This document shows positions 1 through 8,939 of a stretch of DNA of 64,000 bases, piece after piece. Source of the DNA: Cupriavidus oxalaticus (GTDB lineage: Bacteria > Pseudomonadota > Gammaproteobacteria > Burkholderiales > Burkholderiaceae); the NCBI RefSeq assembly GCF_004768545.1, contig NZ_CP038634.1, positions 1,984,001-2,048,000 of the forward strand, read 5' to 3'. Each line of letters begins with the position of its first letter. Within the stretch, counting starts at the first letter, position 1. Below the pieces are notes generated by a model. That model saw only the letters and a program-made list of their open reading frames with translations, was not told the DNA's origin and did not search any database. The position numbers and the translations under genes were made by a program.

Positions 1-81
1 CAGCGTCAGCAGCACCATCGCCAGCAGCACGCCGCCGTTGATGGCCAGCAGCGACTGGTTCTCGAGAAAGAGGGTGAACAT
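1..81 (-). CDS. Partial membrane protein, start only (exopolysaccharide locus)
   Basis: Only the first 27 codons are in the window; the rest lies off the left edge. The peptide begins MFTLFLENQSLLAINGG and runs into a hydrophobic stretch rich in Leu, Val and Met, as in an N-terminal membrane segment. The start codon lies 2 bp beyond the stop of the upstream glycosidase-like gene, so the two are almost certainly in one operon. By context (HlyD-like adaptor plus exported glycosidase-like protein) it could be a polysaccharide polymerase or other membrane subunit of an export machine. The fragment is too short to name a family. Confidence 0.55.
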   Translation of the reverse strand, partial: MFTLFLENQSLLAINGGVLLAMVLLTL

Positions 82-83
82 CG

Positions 84-1445
84 TCAGTCCTTGCCGGGGG
101 CGTTGGTGTTGGTGGCGTTGGTGGTGCCGGTATTGGCCGCGGCGATGGCAGGCGGCGGGCACGACGGGTCCAGGCAGCCGCCGGGGCGGAACGGATTCCA
201 GCGCGCTGCCGCGAGCACGGCCCACGCGGTGGCGCCAAGATGCGGCAGGTGGAAGTAGTGGAAGTCTTCGGTGGTCGACGTGGGCCCGATCGACAGCCCC
301 GTGCTGATGCGCGCATCGGGCGTGGCGTAGAGCATGCCCGAGGGAGCGCGCTGCGACAGCAGCAGCGGCCACAACGGCTGCGCCTGTTGCGCGCGGCCAG
401 CGGCCTGCAGCACCAGCGCGGCCTGGCCGGTGCCTTCGGTCCAGATGCCGTCCGGGCTGGCCTTGAAGCCGTAACCCGCGCCGGCGCGATGGCGTGCATC
501 GACCCAGCCCAGCGCGCGGTACCAGTCCCGCGGCGTATCGGGCAGGGCGATCAGCGGCCACAGCACGGCATCGAGTGCGGACGGGCCGGCATTGAGGCCG
601 CGGCCGTCGTCCTTGGTGCCGATCACGAAGCGGCCCTCGCGCGGCTGCCACATGGCATTGACAAAGCCGCGCGACAGCGCCGCGCCGTCGCGCCAGCGCG
701 GGTCGTTGCGCAGGCTGGCGAGCCAGCTGAAGGCGGCATAGGTATCGACGTTGTGCTCGGTCGATTTCCAGCCCTGGCGGATCTGCCTGGGCTCGTGGCC
801 GAAGAAACCGCCGGTATAGGCCGCGGGCGCACCGGTATCGGGCACGCTCGCGTGGACCCAGCCCATCAGCGCAGCGGCGCCGTCCAGGTAGCGTGCGTCG
901 CGCGTGGCTTCGTGCACGGCGAGCAGCAGCAGGGCGGCCCAGGCGACGTTGCCGGTGGCGGTGCCGGCCTGGTAGGCGTCCTCGAACCAGCGCTTGCTGG
1001 GCTCGTCCCACCAGCCGGGCAACGGTGCCGGCCCTGCGGGCAGCGGGCCGGCGCGATAGGCGTTGCGCAGCCGTGCGTCGCGATAGTGGCGGTCCTGCCG
1101 GCTCGCCTGCAGCACGGCGTCGGCGATGCGGCGCGCTTCGGCGGGACGCTTGCACGCCACCAGCGCGATGCCGGCCAGCGCGTTGTCGTAGACGAAGGCG
1201 GCGTTGCGCAGCGCCGGCACCAGCGGCTCGCCGCCCGGTGCGGGCTCATAGCTGGCGAGGAAGACCGGGCCGTTGCCGGCTTCACGGCCGACACGCTCGG
1301 CCAGTACCTTGCAGCCTTCGGCCAGCAGGGTTTGCTGCGACGCCTGCGCATGCGCGGCGGCCGGGGCGAGTGCGAGCGCTGCCGGCAGCAACAGTGCAGC
1401 GGCTAGCCGGCGCATGCGCGGTGGAGGCAACGGTGGTCGGATCAT
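84..1445 (-). CDS. Exported six-hairpin glycosidase-like protein
   Basis: A 453-residue protein with a signal peptide ending near AAAHAQ (about residue 34), so it should act in the periplasm or outside. The body has repeated helical blocks rich in Trp and aromatic residues (GWWDEPSKRWFEDAYQAG, WKSTEHNVDTYAAF, GIWTEGTGQAALVLQ), which resemble the alpha/alpha-barrel of six-hairpin glycosidases and polysaccharide lyases. The C-terminus ends in a low-complexity Asn/Thr tail. The start has GGAG six bases upstream. It lies 44 bp after the HlyD-like gene and 2 bp before another membrane gene, so a role in trimming or exporting a polysaccharide is inferred. Substrate and catalytic residues are not assigned. 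Confidence 0.6.
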   Translation of the reverse strand: MIRPPLPPPRMRRLAAALLLPAALALAPAAAHAQASQQTLLAEGCKVLAERVGREAGNGPVFLASYEPAPGGEPLVPALRNAAFVYDNALAGIALVACKRPAEARRIADAVLQASRQDRHYRDARLRNAYRAGPLPAGPAPLPGWWDEPSKRWFEDAYQAGTATGNVAWAALLLLAVHEATRDARYLDGAAALMGWVHASVPDTGAPAAYTGGFFGHEPRQIRQGWKSTEHNVDTYAAFSWLASLRNDPRWRDGAALSRGFVNAMWQPREGRFVIGTKDDGRGLNAGPSALDAVLWPLIALPDTPRDWYRALGWVDARHRAGAGYGFKASPDGIWTEGTGQAALVLQAAGRAQQAQPLWPLLLSQRAPSGMLYATPDARISTGLSIGPTSTTEDFHYFHLPHLGATAWAVLAAARWNPFRPGGCLDPSCPPPAIAAANTGTTNATNTNAPGKD

Positions 1446-1489
1446 GCTCGTCTCCGTGGTGTCCGTTCAGGCCCGTTCAGGTCGGTGGC

Positions 1490-2893
1490 TCAAGTCAGCG
1501 ATGCCCGCAGCTGCCCCAGCCAGCTTTGATCAAGCGTCACGCGTGCCCAGCGGCCCATGCCGCAGTGGCCCGAGGTCGCCGGTGCGGTACCGCCCGCGCT
1601 GGCCGTGGTCGCCGATGCGGCCGCATTCGGCTTGTCCGGCAGCTTGCCCAGCGGCCGGTCGAGCTTGGCGATGACGTAGATCTCGTTCTTCTCGATCGGC
1701 GGGAACGGCACGAAGTAGCGCGCCTGGTCGCCGTCGGGCGCGCGCGGCAGGACCTCCGCCACCGATGCCGGCAGCGCCGCCGGCAGTCCGTCGACATGCA
1801 CGTTCAGGCGCGCCCCCGGCAACAGGTTGTCGCTGAGGCTGCGCGGGAATACCGCCACCACGCGCGTCTGCGCGCAGTTGCTGGCGCGTGCCAGCGTGGC
1901 GCCCGCTGCCACGCGCATGCCGGGTTGCGCGATCAGGTCTTCGATGGTGCCGGCCTCGGTCGAGCGGATCTCAAGGTTGGACAGCCGGTCGATGCGCTGC
2001 TGCTCGGTGGCGAGCAGCTCGTCGACTGACTTGCCGTACGCCTCGAGTTGCTCCAGTTCGGCGGTCAGCTGCGCGGATTCGGCGCTCAGCGCCTGGCGCC
2101 GCTGCGACAGAGAAGCGCTGGGGCCGTCCGCCGACGAGGCATAGACCTTGTTGCGCGACGCTTCGCTTTCGCCGACGGCGCTGTCCAGTTCGGCTTTCAC
2201 CGCGGCCTTGGCGTTGGTAAGCATCGACAACTGGTAGCGCGATGCATTGGTGTAGGCCTCGCTCACCGCGCCTGCCCACTGCATGTTCTGGTTGCGGTTG
2301 ACGACCTCCTGCTGCTGGTCCTCCTGCGCGGTGGCCGACGCCAGCCGCGCCTGCAGCGCACGCACGCGCGTCGCATGCTCGCGCTGCGCGGCGCTGTTGT
2401 AGCGCTGCAGGTCCTGCTCGGTGGCGCCCATCAGCCGGCGGTTCGATTCCAGCCGCGCCCGCGCGGAATCGTAGCGCTGCTGCGTATCGAGCTTCTTGCC
2501 GGTCAGCTCGACCAGCAGCGAGCGGTCGATGTTCGGGTTCTGCACCACCATCAGCGGCTGGTTGGCGGTGAAGCTCTGGCCCGCTGCCACCTTCTGCTGC
2601 ATGACGATGCCTTCGACCGGCGAGGTCACCAGGCTGACGGGACTATTGATCACGGCACGCTCCGACGAACGCGTAAACACATTCGGAAACATAATCGTCA
2701 GCACCGCCCACACAATGAACAGCACCACGCCATAGCCGGCCATGCGCGGCACGATATGCCACAGCGGTATGGCGACCGGCTGCTGGCGCTGGACCACCCC
2801 GTCACCGTGCGGCTGGCGCTGCGATGCGGGGGCCAGCGTGTTACGCGGCGGGTGTGTGGAAGGCGGAGGTGGGTTGTTGCGCTGGTCGGCCAT
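1490..2893 (-). CDS. HlyD/Alg44-type membrane fusion protein
   Basis: A 467-residue protein with a Pro-rich cytoplasmic N-terminus (about residues 1-45), one membrane segment (VVLFIVWAVLTIMF, about 55-70), a split biotinyl-lipoyl-like domain (SPVEGIVMQQKVAAGQ and STEAGTIEDLIAQPGMRV) and between them a long Gln/Glu/Ala-rich coiled coil (about 125-300). This is the layout of periplasmic adaptor proteins such as HlyD and the alginate protein Alg44. No PilZ domain is visible at the N-terminus, unlike Alg44. The start has GGAG seven bases upstream. It is the first gene of the leftward operon, so it probably links an inner-membrane polymerase or exporter to the envelope. The exported polymer is unknown. 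Confidence 0.75.
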   Translation of the reverse strand: MADQRNNPPPPSTHPPRNTLAPASQRQPHGDGVVQRQQPVAIPLWHIVPRMAGYGVVLFIVWAVLTIMFPNVFTRSSERAVINSPVSLVTSPVEGIVMQQKVAAGQSFTANQPLMVVQNPNIDRSLLVELTGKKLDTQQRYDSARARLESNRRLMGATEQDLQRYNSAAQREHATRVRALQARLASATAQEDQQQEVVNRNQNMQWAGAVSEAYTNASRYQLSMLTNAKAAVKAELDSAVGESEASRNKVYASSADGPSASLSQRRQALSAESAQLTAELEQLEAYGKSVDELLATEQQRIDRLSNLEIRSTEAGTIEDLIAQPGMRVAAGATLARASNCAQTRVVAVFPRSLSDNLLPGARLNVHVDGLPAALPASVAEVLPRAPDGDQARYFVPFPPIEKNEIYVIAKLDRPLGKLPDKPNAAASATTASAGGTAPATSGHCGMGRWARVTLDQSWLGQLRASLT

Positions 2894-3423
2894 GGTCGTT
2901 GTTCTCCGGCAAGCAAGTCAAAAGCGTCCCTTCCGGCTGCACGCAACGCATGCCGGACGAGCAAATTCGCAGGCAAGCGCGTGGCGTCGCGCAAGAGCTG
3001 TCGCGCGATGCCCGGGCCTGCTAGTCCCCAATTCAGCTTGTTGTCTGCAGCACGCGCGCTGAGGCAGTCAGCCGCTGCGGCGCACTTTGCATCGGACCTC
3101 GGTCCGGTCCGTGGATTTGCCCGGTCTGTTTCGGGCAGCGTTGAACAATGGCCGATCGCTGCTGCGAGCAGCAAGGCGATGGCCACGAGGTGGCAGCCTG
3201 TTGACGCTAAGATTCATGCACTCAGGCCGCCGCGCGTGAGTTAAGGCTAGTCAGTTGCCCCTTGGCTTGCTGTAAGAATGTGTAAGGGGAGGTCCTAGTC
3301 CTGCTTAATACGGCCTTCATAATGGCAGTTGCGACAGCAAGACGCGACGGGCGCGCGCAGGGGCCGGGAACGTTGTCTGGCGCGGGCTGCAGACTTTCGG
3401 ACAGGCGCTGACTAAGCACTGGC
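2894..3423. other. 530-bp non-coding gap upstream of the exopolysaccharide-type operon
   Basis: No convincing gene: the overlapping open frames have no ribosome site or recognisable protein. The gap lies between the HlyD-like gene, which starts at its left edge, and the 3' end of the MFS gene, so it should carry the leftward promoter. The only structured element I found is the 10-bp-period direct repeat at 3271-3286. No clear sigma-70 hexamer pair was found. Confidence 0.5.
3271..3286 (-). promoter_or_regulatory. Direct repeat, possible OmpR-class response-regulator site
   Basis: TGTAAG occurs at 3271-3276 and again at 3281-3286, exactly one helical turn apart; on the minus strand this reads CTTACA-N4-CTTACA. 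Tandem half sites with 10-11 bp periodicity are typical for OmpR/PhoB/PmrA-family regulators, and CTTA-type half sites recall PmrA/QseB boxes. It lies about 380 bp upstream of the HlyD-like gene. No cognate two-component system is in the window, so the role is a guess. Confidence 0.3.
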
Positions 3424-4914
3424 TTACCGTTGCGGGTGATCATCCGCAGCAAGCGGCGGCGCGACTTGTTCCAGCGGACGCCGTTCGGCATCGATGCCAT
3501 AACGCAACGCCAACAGGCCAGCGATGGTGACGAGTGCCGCACCGAGGCCATAGCCCGCTGCCACCGCCTCGCGGCTGCCGCTCTCGATCAACGCACCCAG
3601 CAACAATGGCGCGATAAAGCCACCGGTGCCCGTGCCGAGGGCGTAGAACACCGAGATCGCGAGGGCACGCATTTCCAGCGGGAACACTTCGCTGGCGGTG
3701 AGATAGGCGGAACTCGCTGCCGCCGAAGCCAGGAAGAACACGGCCGACCAGCACAACGCCTGCGCGCGCGCATCGAGCCAGCCTTCGACAAAGGCCCAGC
3801 CGGTCAGCGCCAGCCCGATGCCGGCAAGCACATAGGTCGCGGCAATCATGCGCCGGCGTCCGATATGGTCGAACAGGGGGCCCAGCAGGAAGGGCCCGGC
3901 GGCATTGCCCAGCGCGAACGGGAAGATGTAGAGCGCCACACTCGCTTCCGGCACGTGGTAGAAGCGCGTCAGCACCAGCGCATAGGTAAAGAAGATGGCG
4001 TTGTAGAAGAACGCCTGCGCCACCATCAGCGCCAGCGTGATCGTGCTGCGCTGGCGATAGCGCCGCAGCAGCAGGCGCAAGACCTCGCCCACGCCGGGGG
4101 CAGCGCGCGGGCGCATCGCGACCGCGGCGCAATCGGAAGCAACCGGCGGCAGCGGCCCATGGCTCGCGCGCACCTCGGCTTCGATCGTGGCGACCACGCG
4201 CTCGGCTTCCTCCAGACGTCCGTGCGTGGCCAGCCAGCGCGGACTCTCGGGCACGTGCCGGCGCACCAGCACGATCGCCACTGCCAGCAGCGCGCCCAGC
4301 GCAAAGCAAGCGCGCCAGCCCCATACCGGCCCAAGCACGCGCGCATCGAGCAGCAGCAGGCTCAGGCCCGCGCCCAATGCCGCGCCGAGCCAGAAGCTGC
4401 CGTTGATCGCCAGGTTGACGCGCCCGCGCACGCGCGCGGGGATCAGTTCGTCGATGGCGGAATTGATTGCCGCGTATTCGCCGCCTATGCCCAGCCCGGT
4501 CAGGAAGCGGCAAGCGGCAAAGAAGGCAAAGCCCGGCGCGAACGCGGTGGCCAGCGTCGCAAGCATATAGACCGCCAGCGTGGCCAGGAACAGCCGCTTG
4601 CGCCCGAGCCGGTCGGCCATGCGGCCGAAGACCAGCGCGCCGATGACCGCGCCGAGGATGTAGAGCGAGCCGGTCCAGCCGACCTGCGTCGCGCTTAGCC
4701 CCAGCGTGTCCGGACGCTCCAGCACGGCGCCGACCGAACCCACCAGCGTGACTTCGAGCCCGTCGAGCACCCAGGCAATGCCCAGCGCCATGGTGACGCG
4801 CCAGTGCCAGCGCGACCAAGGCAGGCGGTCCAGCCGCCCGGGGATGTCGGTGCGGAATGCGGTATCGAGCGGAAGGGTGGCGAGCGCGCTATCGGCTGGC
4901 GTTGCGTTCGGCAT
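3424..4914 (-). CDS. MFS transporter (metabolite:H+ symporter type)
   Basis: About 496 residues with twelve predicted membrane helices. The N-terminal half carries the MFS signature between helices 2 and 3 (FGRMADRLGRKRLF) and the family motif RFLTGLGIGGEYAAINSAIDELIP; the second half has the matching DHIGRRRMI loop. This pattern fits the sugar-porter/aromatic-acid symporter branch. A basic hydrophilic loop of about 60 residues follows helix 6. ATG at 4914 is preferred over a TTG two codons upstream; the ribosome site is weak. No neighbour on either side suggests a substrate. It is transcribed with, but 37 bp from, the TRAP genes. Confidence 0.8.
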   Translation of the reverse strand: MPNATPADSALATLPLDTAFRTDIPGRLDRLPWSRWHWRVTMALGIAWVLDGLEVTLVGSVGAVLERPDTLGLSATQVGWTGSLYILGAVIGALVFGRMADRLGRKRLFLATLAVYMLATLATAFAPGFAFFAACRFLTGLGIGGEYAAINSAIDELIPARVRGRVNLAINGSFWLGAALGAGLSLLLLDARVLGPVWGWRACFALGALLAVAIVLVRRHVPESPRWLATHGRLEEAERVVATIEAEVRASHGPLPPVASDCAAVAMRPRAAPGVGEVLRLLLRRYRQRSTITLALMVAQAFFYNAIFFTYALVLTRFYHVPEASVALYIFPFALGNAAGPFLLGPLFDHIGRRRMIAATYVLAGIGLALTGWAFVEGWLDARAQALCWSAVFFLASAAASSAYLTASEVFPLEMRALAISVFYALGTGTGGFIAPLLLGALIESGSREAVAAGYGLGAALVTIAGLLALRYGIDAERRPLEQVAPPLAADDHPQR

Positions 4915-4951
4915 TGCCAACCAGTATAGGCGCCGCGGCGCCCCCCCGGCT

Positions 4952-6868
4952 TCAGCGGTACAGCACCGTGGGCAGCCAGAGGCCGATGCCGGGGAAGACG
5001 TACAGCATTGCCAGCGCGATCAGCTGGATGCCCATGAATGGCAGCATGCCGAGGAAGATCTGGTTCAGCGTCACGTGCGGCGGCGCCACGCCCTTCAGGT
5101 AGAACGCGGCCATTGCCACCGGCGGCGACAGGAACGCGGTCTGCAGGTTCAGCGCCACCAGCAGGCCGAAGAACAGCGGATCGATGCCGAAGTTATCCAG
5201 CAGCGGGATGAAGATCGGCATGAAGATGATGATGATCTCGGTCCATTCCAGCGGCCACCCGAGCAGGAAGATGATGATCTGGGCCAGGATCATGAACTGC
5301 ACCGGCGACAGGTTCAGCGACAGCACCCATTGCTCGACCAGCGCCTGCCCCCCCAGCAGCGCGAACGCCGCCGAGAAGATCGACGAGCCCACGAACAGCC
5401 AGCACACCATGGCGCTGGTCTTGGCCGTCAGAAGTACCGATTCCTTGACCACGCGGAAATTGAGCTGGCGATAGGCGGCTGCCAGCAACGCGCCGCCCAG
5501 CGATCCCACCGCGGCCGCTTCTGTCGGCGTGGCCAGCCCGAAAACGATCGAGCCCAGCACCGCCAGGATCAGCAGCGCCAGCGGGAAGAACGACGACAGC
5601 AGCATCTTGAAGATCTCCAGCCGGGCAAAGCTGAAGCGCCAGTAGAAATAGACCATCAGCACCACGACCACACCTAGCGTGACCCAGAACCAGCGCGGCG
5701 CGGGTGATGCCGCGGCCGCTGCGGGCGCCGGCTGTACATCCTGCGGCGCGGAAGCCGCGGCGGCGGTCGTATCCGCCGCCGGTGCCGGCACGGTCCCCGG
5801 TGGGATCGGAGTTTCCTCCGGCGGCGCCTGCAGCTCATCGAGCGGCGCGCTGCTTTCCTCGGCACCGCCCAGCGCCAGCGGCGCTTCGGCGGCGACGCTG
5901 GCGGCGGGCGCGGTGATGGCCTCGTACAACGTGCCCATGATCACTGCCACGGCCAGCGCGGGCAGCAAGACGATGCCCAATTGGCGCGCGAACGCCGCGG
6001 TGGATACGTCTGCATTGCGCGGGCCCTTGAGTGCGCGCAGCATGCCGGCGCCGAAGGCGGGCAGTGCGCGCACCGCGCCGCCAGCCTGCAGCGTGCCGGC
6101 CAGTGCCGGCAGCGGCACCGCACGTTCGTCTTCGGGCAGCGGCGGCGCCATTTGCGGCCTGAGCTTGGCGATGAGCAGGATGTACAGGATGTAGAGGCCG
6201 GTCAGCATCAGCCCCGGGAAGAACGCGCCGGCATAGAGCTGCACCACCGAGACGCCCGCCGTGGCGCCATACACGATCAGCAGCACCGACGGCGGGATCA
6301 GGATGCCCAGGCATCCGCCGGCAGTGACCGCGCCGGCCGACAGCGCCGTGCTGTAGCCGGCGCGCAGCATCGCGGGAAATGCCAGCAGGCCCATCAGCGT
6401 GACCACCGCGCCGACAATGCCGGTGGCGGTCGCGAAGATCGCGCACGTCACCAGCGTGGCCACCGCCAGCGAGCCGGGAATCCAGGCCAGCGCCAGGTGC
6501 AGGCTGCGGAAGAGCTTCTCGATCAGGTTGGAGCGCTCGACCAGGTAGCCCATGAAGACAAAGAGCGGGATCGAGATCAGCACGTCATTGGTCATGACGG
6601 CATAGGCCCGCTGCACCATCAGGTCCAGCGTCTGCTGCACCGCGATCTCGGGGTTGGCGTGGCGATAGGCCAGCCATGAGAACAGCACGCCCATGCCCAT
6701 CAGCGTGAACGCGGTGGGAAAGCCCAGCATGATCGCCACCACGATCAGCGCCAGCATCAGCAGGCCGAGATGCCCGTTGGTCCAGTCGCCGGGCGCGGGC
6801 ATGAACCAGATCACGGCGCCGACAATCAGCGCCATCAGCGTCACGCCGAACCAGAGTTCCTTTCTCAT
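4952..6868 (-). CDS. TRAP transporter large permease (DctM type), with long insertion
   Basis: Large membrane subunit of a TRAP importer, which moves a receptor-delivered substrate using an ion gradient. At 638 residues it is about 200 longer than a typical DctM. The N-terminal half (about 1-240) and C-terminal half (about 440-638, including VLGSIVFGLATPTEAAAVGSLGGALLAA) match the family. Between them lies an insertion with extra hydrophobic segments (IVLLPALAVAVIMGTLY and WFWVTLGVVVVLMVYFYW) around a linker very rich in Ala, Pro and Glu (about 325-395). The start overlaps the DctQ stop as ATGA, so the two subunits are translationally coupled. The substrate is not visible here. Confidence 0.85.
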   Translation of the reverse strand: MRKELWFGVTLMALIVGAVIWFMPAPGDWTNGHLGLLMLALIVVAIMLGFPTAFTLMGMGVLFSWLAYRHANPEIAVQQTLDLMVQRAYAVMTNDVLISIPLFVFMGYLVERSNLIEKLFRSLHLALAWIPGSLAVATLVTCAIFATATGIVGAVVTLMGLLAFPAMLRAGYSTALSAGAVTAGGCLGILIPPSVLLIVYGATAGVSVVQLYAGAFFPGLMLTGLYILYILLIAKLRPQMAPPLPEDERAVPLPALAGTLQAGGAVRALPAFGAGMLRALKGPRNADVSTAAFARQLGIVLLPALAVAVIMGTLYEAITAPAASVAAEAPLALGGAEESSAPLDELQAPPEETPIPPGTVPAPAADTTAAAASAPQDVQPAPAAAAASPAPRWFWVTLGVVVVLMVYFYWRFSFARLEIFKMLLSSFFPLALLILAVLGSIVFGLATPTEAAAVGSLGGALLAAAYRQLNFRVVKESVLLTAKTSAMVCWLFVGSSIFSAAFALLGGQALVEQWVLSLNLSPVQFMILAQIIIFLLGWPLEWTEIIIIFMPIFIPLLDNFGIDPLFFGLLVALNLQTAFLSPPVAMAAFYLKGVAPPHVTLNQIFLGMLPFMGIQLIALAMLYVFPGIGLWLPTVLYR

Positions 6869-7491
6869 CGCGCGGCGTCCTCGCGGTGGGGTGGCGGGGG
6901 CGTGTCAACCAGCTCGGCGGTCGGCGTGCCTTGCACCATTTCCTTAAGCTTGTCGACGTCCACTTCCTCGACATCGCCTTCGCGCGGCGGCCATTGCCCG
7001 CGCCGCAGGCACAGGATGCAGCGGATAGTCTCGGCCACTCCCTGCAACAGCAACAGCGCGCCGGCAATCGGGATGACTGCCTTGAACGGGTAGATCGGCG
7101 GGCCGTCGGCGGCGATCGATGAGTGTTCGTTCTGCGCCAGCGAGACCTCGAAGAAGTCGATGCCGGCCCAGGCCAGCGCGATCACACCGGGAAAGAAGAA
7201 GGCCAGGTACAGCACCAGGTCGATCGCCGCCTGCATGCGCGGCGACAGGAAGCCATACAGGATATCGCCGCGCACGTGCCCGCGCTTGGCCAGCGTGTAG
7301 GCGCCGGCCAGCATGAACAGTGTGCCGTACATCATGTTGCTGGCATCGAACACCCACGCGTGCGGAGCGCCGAGCGCGTAGCGCGAGAACACCTCGTAGC
7401 TGATCATCAGCGTAAGCGCGATGATCAGCCACGAGCCGGCCTGGCCGACGAAGGTGCTGACCCGGTCGATGCCGAACAGCAGGCGTTGCAC
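6865..7491 (-). CDS. TRAP transporter small permease (DctQ type)
   Basis: A 208-residue protein with four predicted membrane segments (for example SWLIIALTLMISYEVFSRYA and IDLVLYLAFFFPGVIALAW), the DctQ architecture, followed by an acidic/Pro-rich cytoplasmic tail longer than usual. It pairs with the large permease. The start is GTG; no strong ribosome site is visible, so it may begin slightly elsewhere. It overlaps the large permease gene by 4 bp and follows the receptor gene by 19 bp, giving the receptor-DctQ-DctM operon order. Confidence 0.85.
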   Translation of the reverse strand: MQRLLFGIDRVSTFVGQAGSWLIIALTLMISYEVFSRYALGAPHAWVFDASNMMYGTLFMLAGAYTLAKRGHVRGDILYGFLSPRMQAAIDLVLYLAFFFPGVIALAWAGIDFFEVSLAQNEHSSIAADGPPIYPFKAVIPIAGALLLLQGVAETIRCILCLRRGQWPPREGDVEEVDVDKLKEMVQGTPTAELVDTPPPPHREDAAR

Positions 7492-7510
7492 GATGGTGCC
7501 CCGGCGCCGC

Positions 7511-8677
7511 TCAGCTGCGCTTGGAAAAGTAGTGGCTTGTCGCCAGCCGGAAGTCGACGTTGGTGTCGTTCTGCCAGCGGGTGGCGCGTTGCGCGAAGGC
7601 CTTCATCGAGTCGTTGACCTTCTTGAACATCGGGTTTTCCTTTTCCTTGCGCGCCACGATCTCGTCCCAGACCTTGAGCTGTGCCTGCAGCACCGAGTTG
7701 GGCGTGGCGTAGAACTTCACGCCTTGCGCCTGCAGCGCCTGGTAGTCCTTGGAATAGCGGTCGATCGCCTTCATCGACATATCCGCCGAGGCCGCTTCCA
7801 CCGCGTTGGCGATCAGCGCCTTCATCTTGGCGGGCAGCGCGTCATAGCGCTTCCTGTTGAACAGGATTTCGAACTGCTCCGAGGCCTGGTGGAAGCTGCG
7901 CAGCATGCAGACCTTGGACACGTCCTGGAAGCCCAGCGCGCGGTCGGAGCTGGCATTGTTGAATTCGGCGGCGTCGAGCAGGCCGCGGTCCATGGCCGGC
8001 ACGATCTCGGCGCCGGGCAGCGCGTTCACGGCGGCGCCCAGCCCGGTGAAGATATCGATCGACAGACCGACCGTGCGGAACTTCAGTCCCTTGAAATCCT
8101 CCGGCTTGGTGATTGGCTTCTTGAACCAGCCCAGCGGCTGCGTCGGCATCGGCCCGTACAGGAACGAGACCACGTCGAGGTTCAGGCTGCGGTAGATCTC
8201 TTCCTGCAGCTGCTTGCCGCCGCCGTACTTGTGCCAGGCCAGCAGCATGTTCGGATCCATGCCCCAGGCGGGGCCGGAGCCCCACAGCGCCAGGGCGGAG
8301 TTCTTGCCGTACCAGTACGCGATCACGCCGTGGCCGCCGTCGAGGGTGCCCTTGCTGACGGCATCGATCAGGTCGAACGCCTTGACCACCGCGCCGGCGG
8401 GCAGCAGTTCGATCTTCAGGTCGCCGCCCGACATATTGTTCACCTTGGCGACGAAATCGCCGGCAAACTCGTGGAAGATGTCCTTGGTCGGCCATGTGCT
8501 CTGCCAGCGCATGGTGATCGGGCCCTGTGCCTTGACGACCGCGGGGAATCCCATTGCCGCAGCGCCGGCAGCTGCCCCGGCGGCGCCGCCGAGAAAGCCG
8601 CGCCGCGAGACGCCACCCCCGCCGCCAGTCTCCGCAGCAGCCTGCTTCGCCTGCGTTTTCCTCGTCCTGGATGCCAT
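7511..8677 (-). CDS. TRAP transporter periplasmic receptor (DctP/TakP-like)
   Basis: A 388-residue solute receptor. The N-terminus has a twin-arginine signal (VSRRGFLGGAAGAA, about residues 22-36) with cleavage near VVKAQ, so it is probably exported folded. The mature part has the DctP fold signatures (ITMRWQSTWPTKDIFHEF, GLKFRTVGLSIDIFTGLGA, EFNNASSDRALGFQDV) and resembles the alpha-keto-acid receptor TakP group and related carboxylate receptors. ATG at 8677 is chosen over the one 25 codons upstream because it has GGAGG five bases away. First gene of the three-gene TRAP operon. The ligand is unknown; an organic acid is likely from the family. Confidence 0.85.
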   Translation of the reverse strand: MASRTRKTQAKQAAAETGGGGGVSRRGFLGGAAGAAAGAAAMGFPAVVKAQGPITMRWQSTWPTKDIFHEFAGDFVAKVNNMSGGDLKIELLPAGAVVKAFDLIDAVSKGTLDGGHGVIAYWYGKNSALALWGSGPAWGMDPNMLLAWHKYGGGKQLQEEIYRSLNLDVVSFLYGPMPTQPLGWFKKPITKPEDFKGLKFRTVGLSIDIFTGLGAAVNALPGAEIVPAMDRGLLDAAEFNNASSDRALGFQDVSKVCMLRSFHQASEQFEILFNRKRYDALPAKMKALIANAVEAASADMSMKAIDRYSKDYQALQAQGVKFYATPNSVLQAQLKVWDEIVARKEKENPMFKKVNDSMKAFAQRATRWQNDTNVDFRLATSHYFSKRS

Positions 8678-8939
8678 GATTGCCTCCATGTGTGGGTGGA
8701 TGACCGCGAGCGCCGGCCATGGGCCGAGGCAGCTCGCCACTGTCTTGAACACCGGAAAAGTCGGGAAAATCGGGAAAGCGCTGGACCAGGAGGCTGCGCT
8801 CGCGCTGCGCAGGGTGGCCCTTGATTCCCTTCATGGTAGGAAATGGACAGAGAACCACAATGTAGGGATTACCCGGGCGGTGAGGGCTGGCTCACTTTGG
8901 CGTTGCAGCGCGGACGCCGATGCGGCATTGCCGCAAGAT

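Noticed and set aside
240..1406. 388-codon plus-strand open frame opposite the glycosidase-like gene
   Set aside because: No signal peptide, domain or ribosome site; the opposite frame has a signal peptide, a good ribosome site and aromatic-rich conserved blocks.
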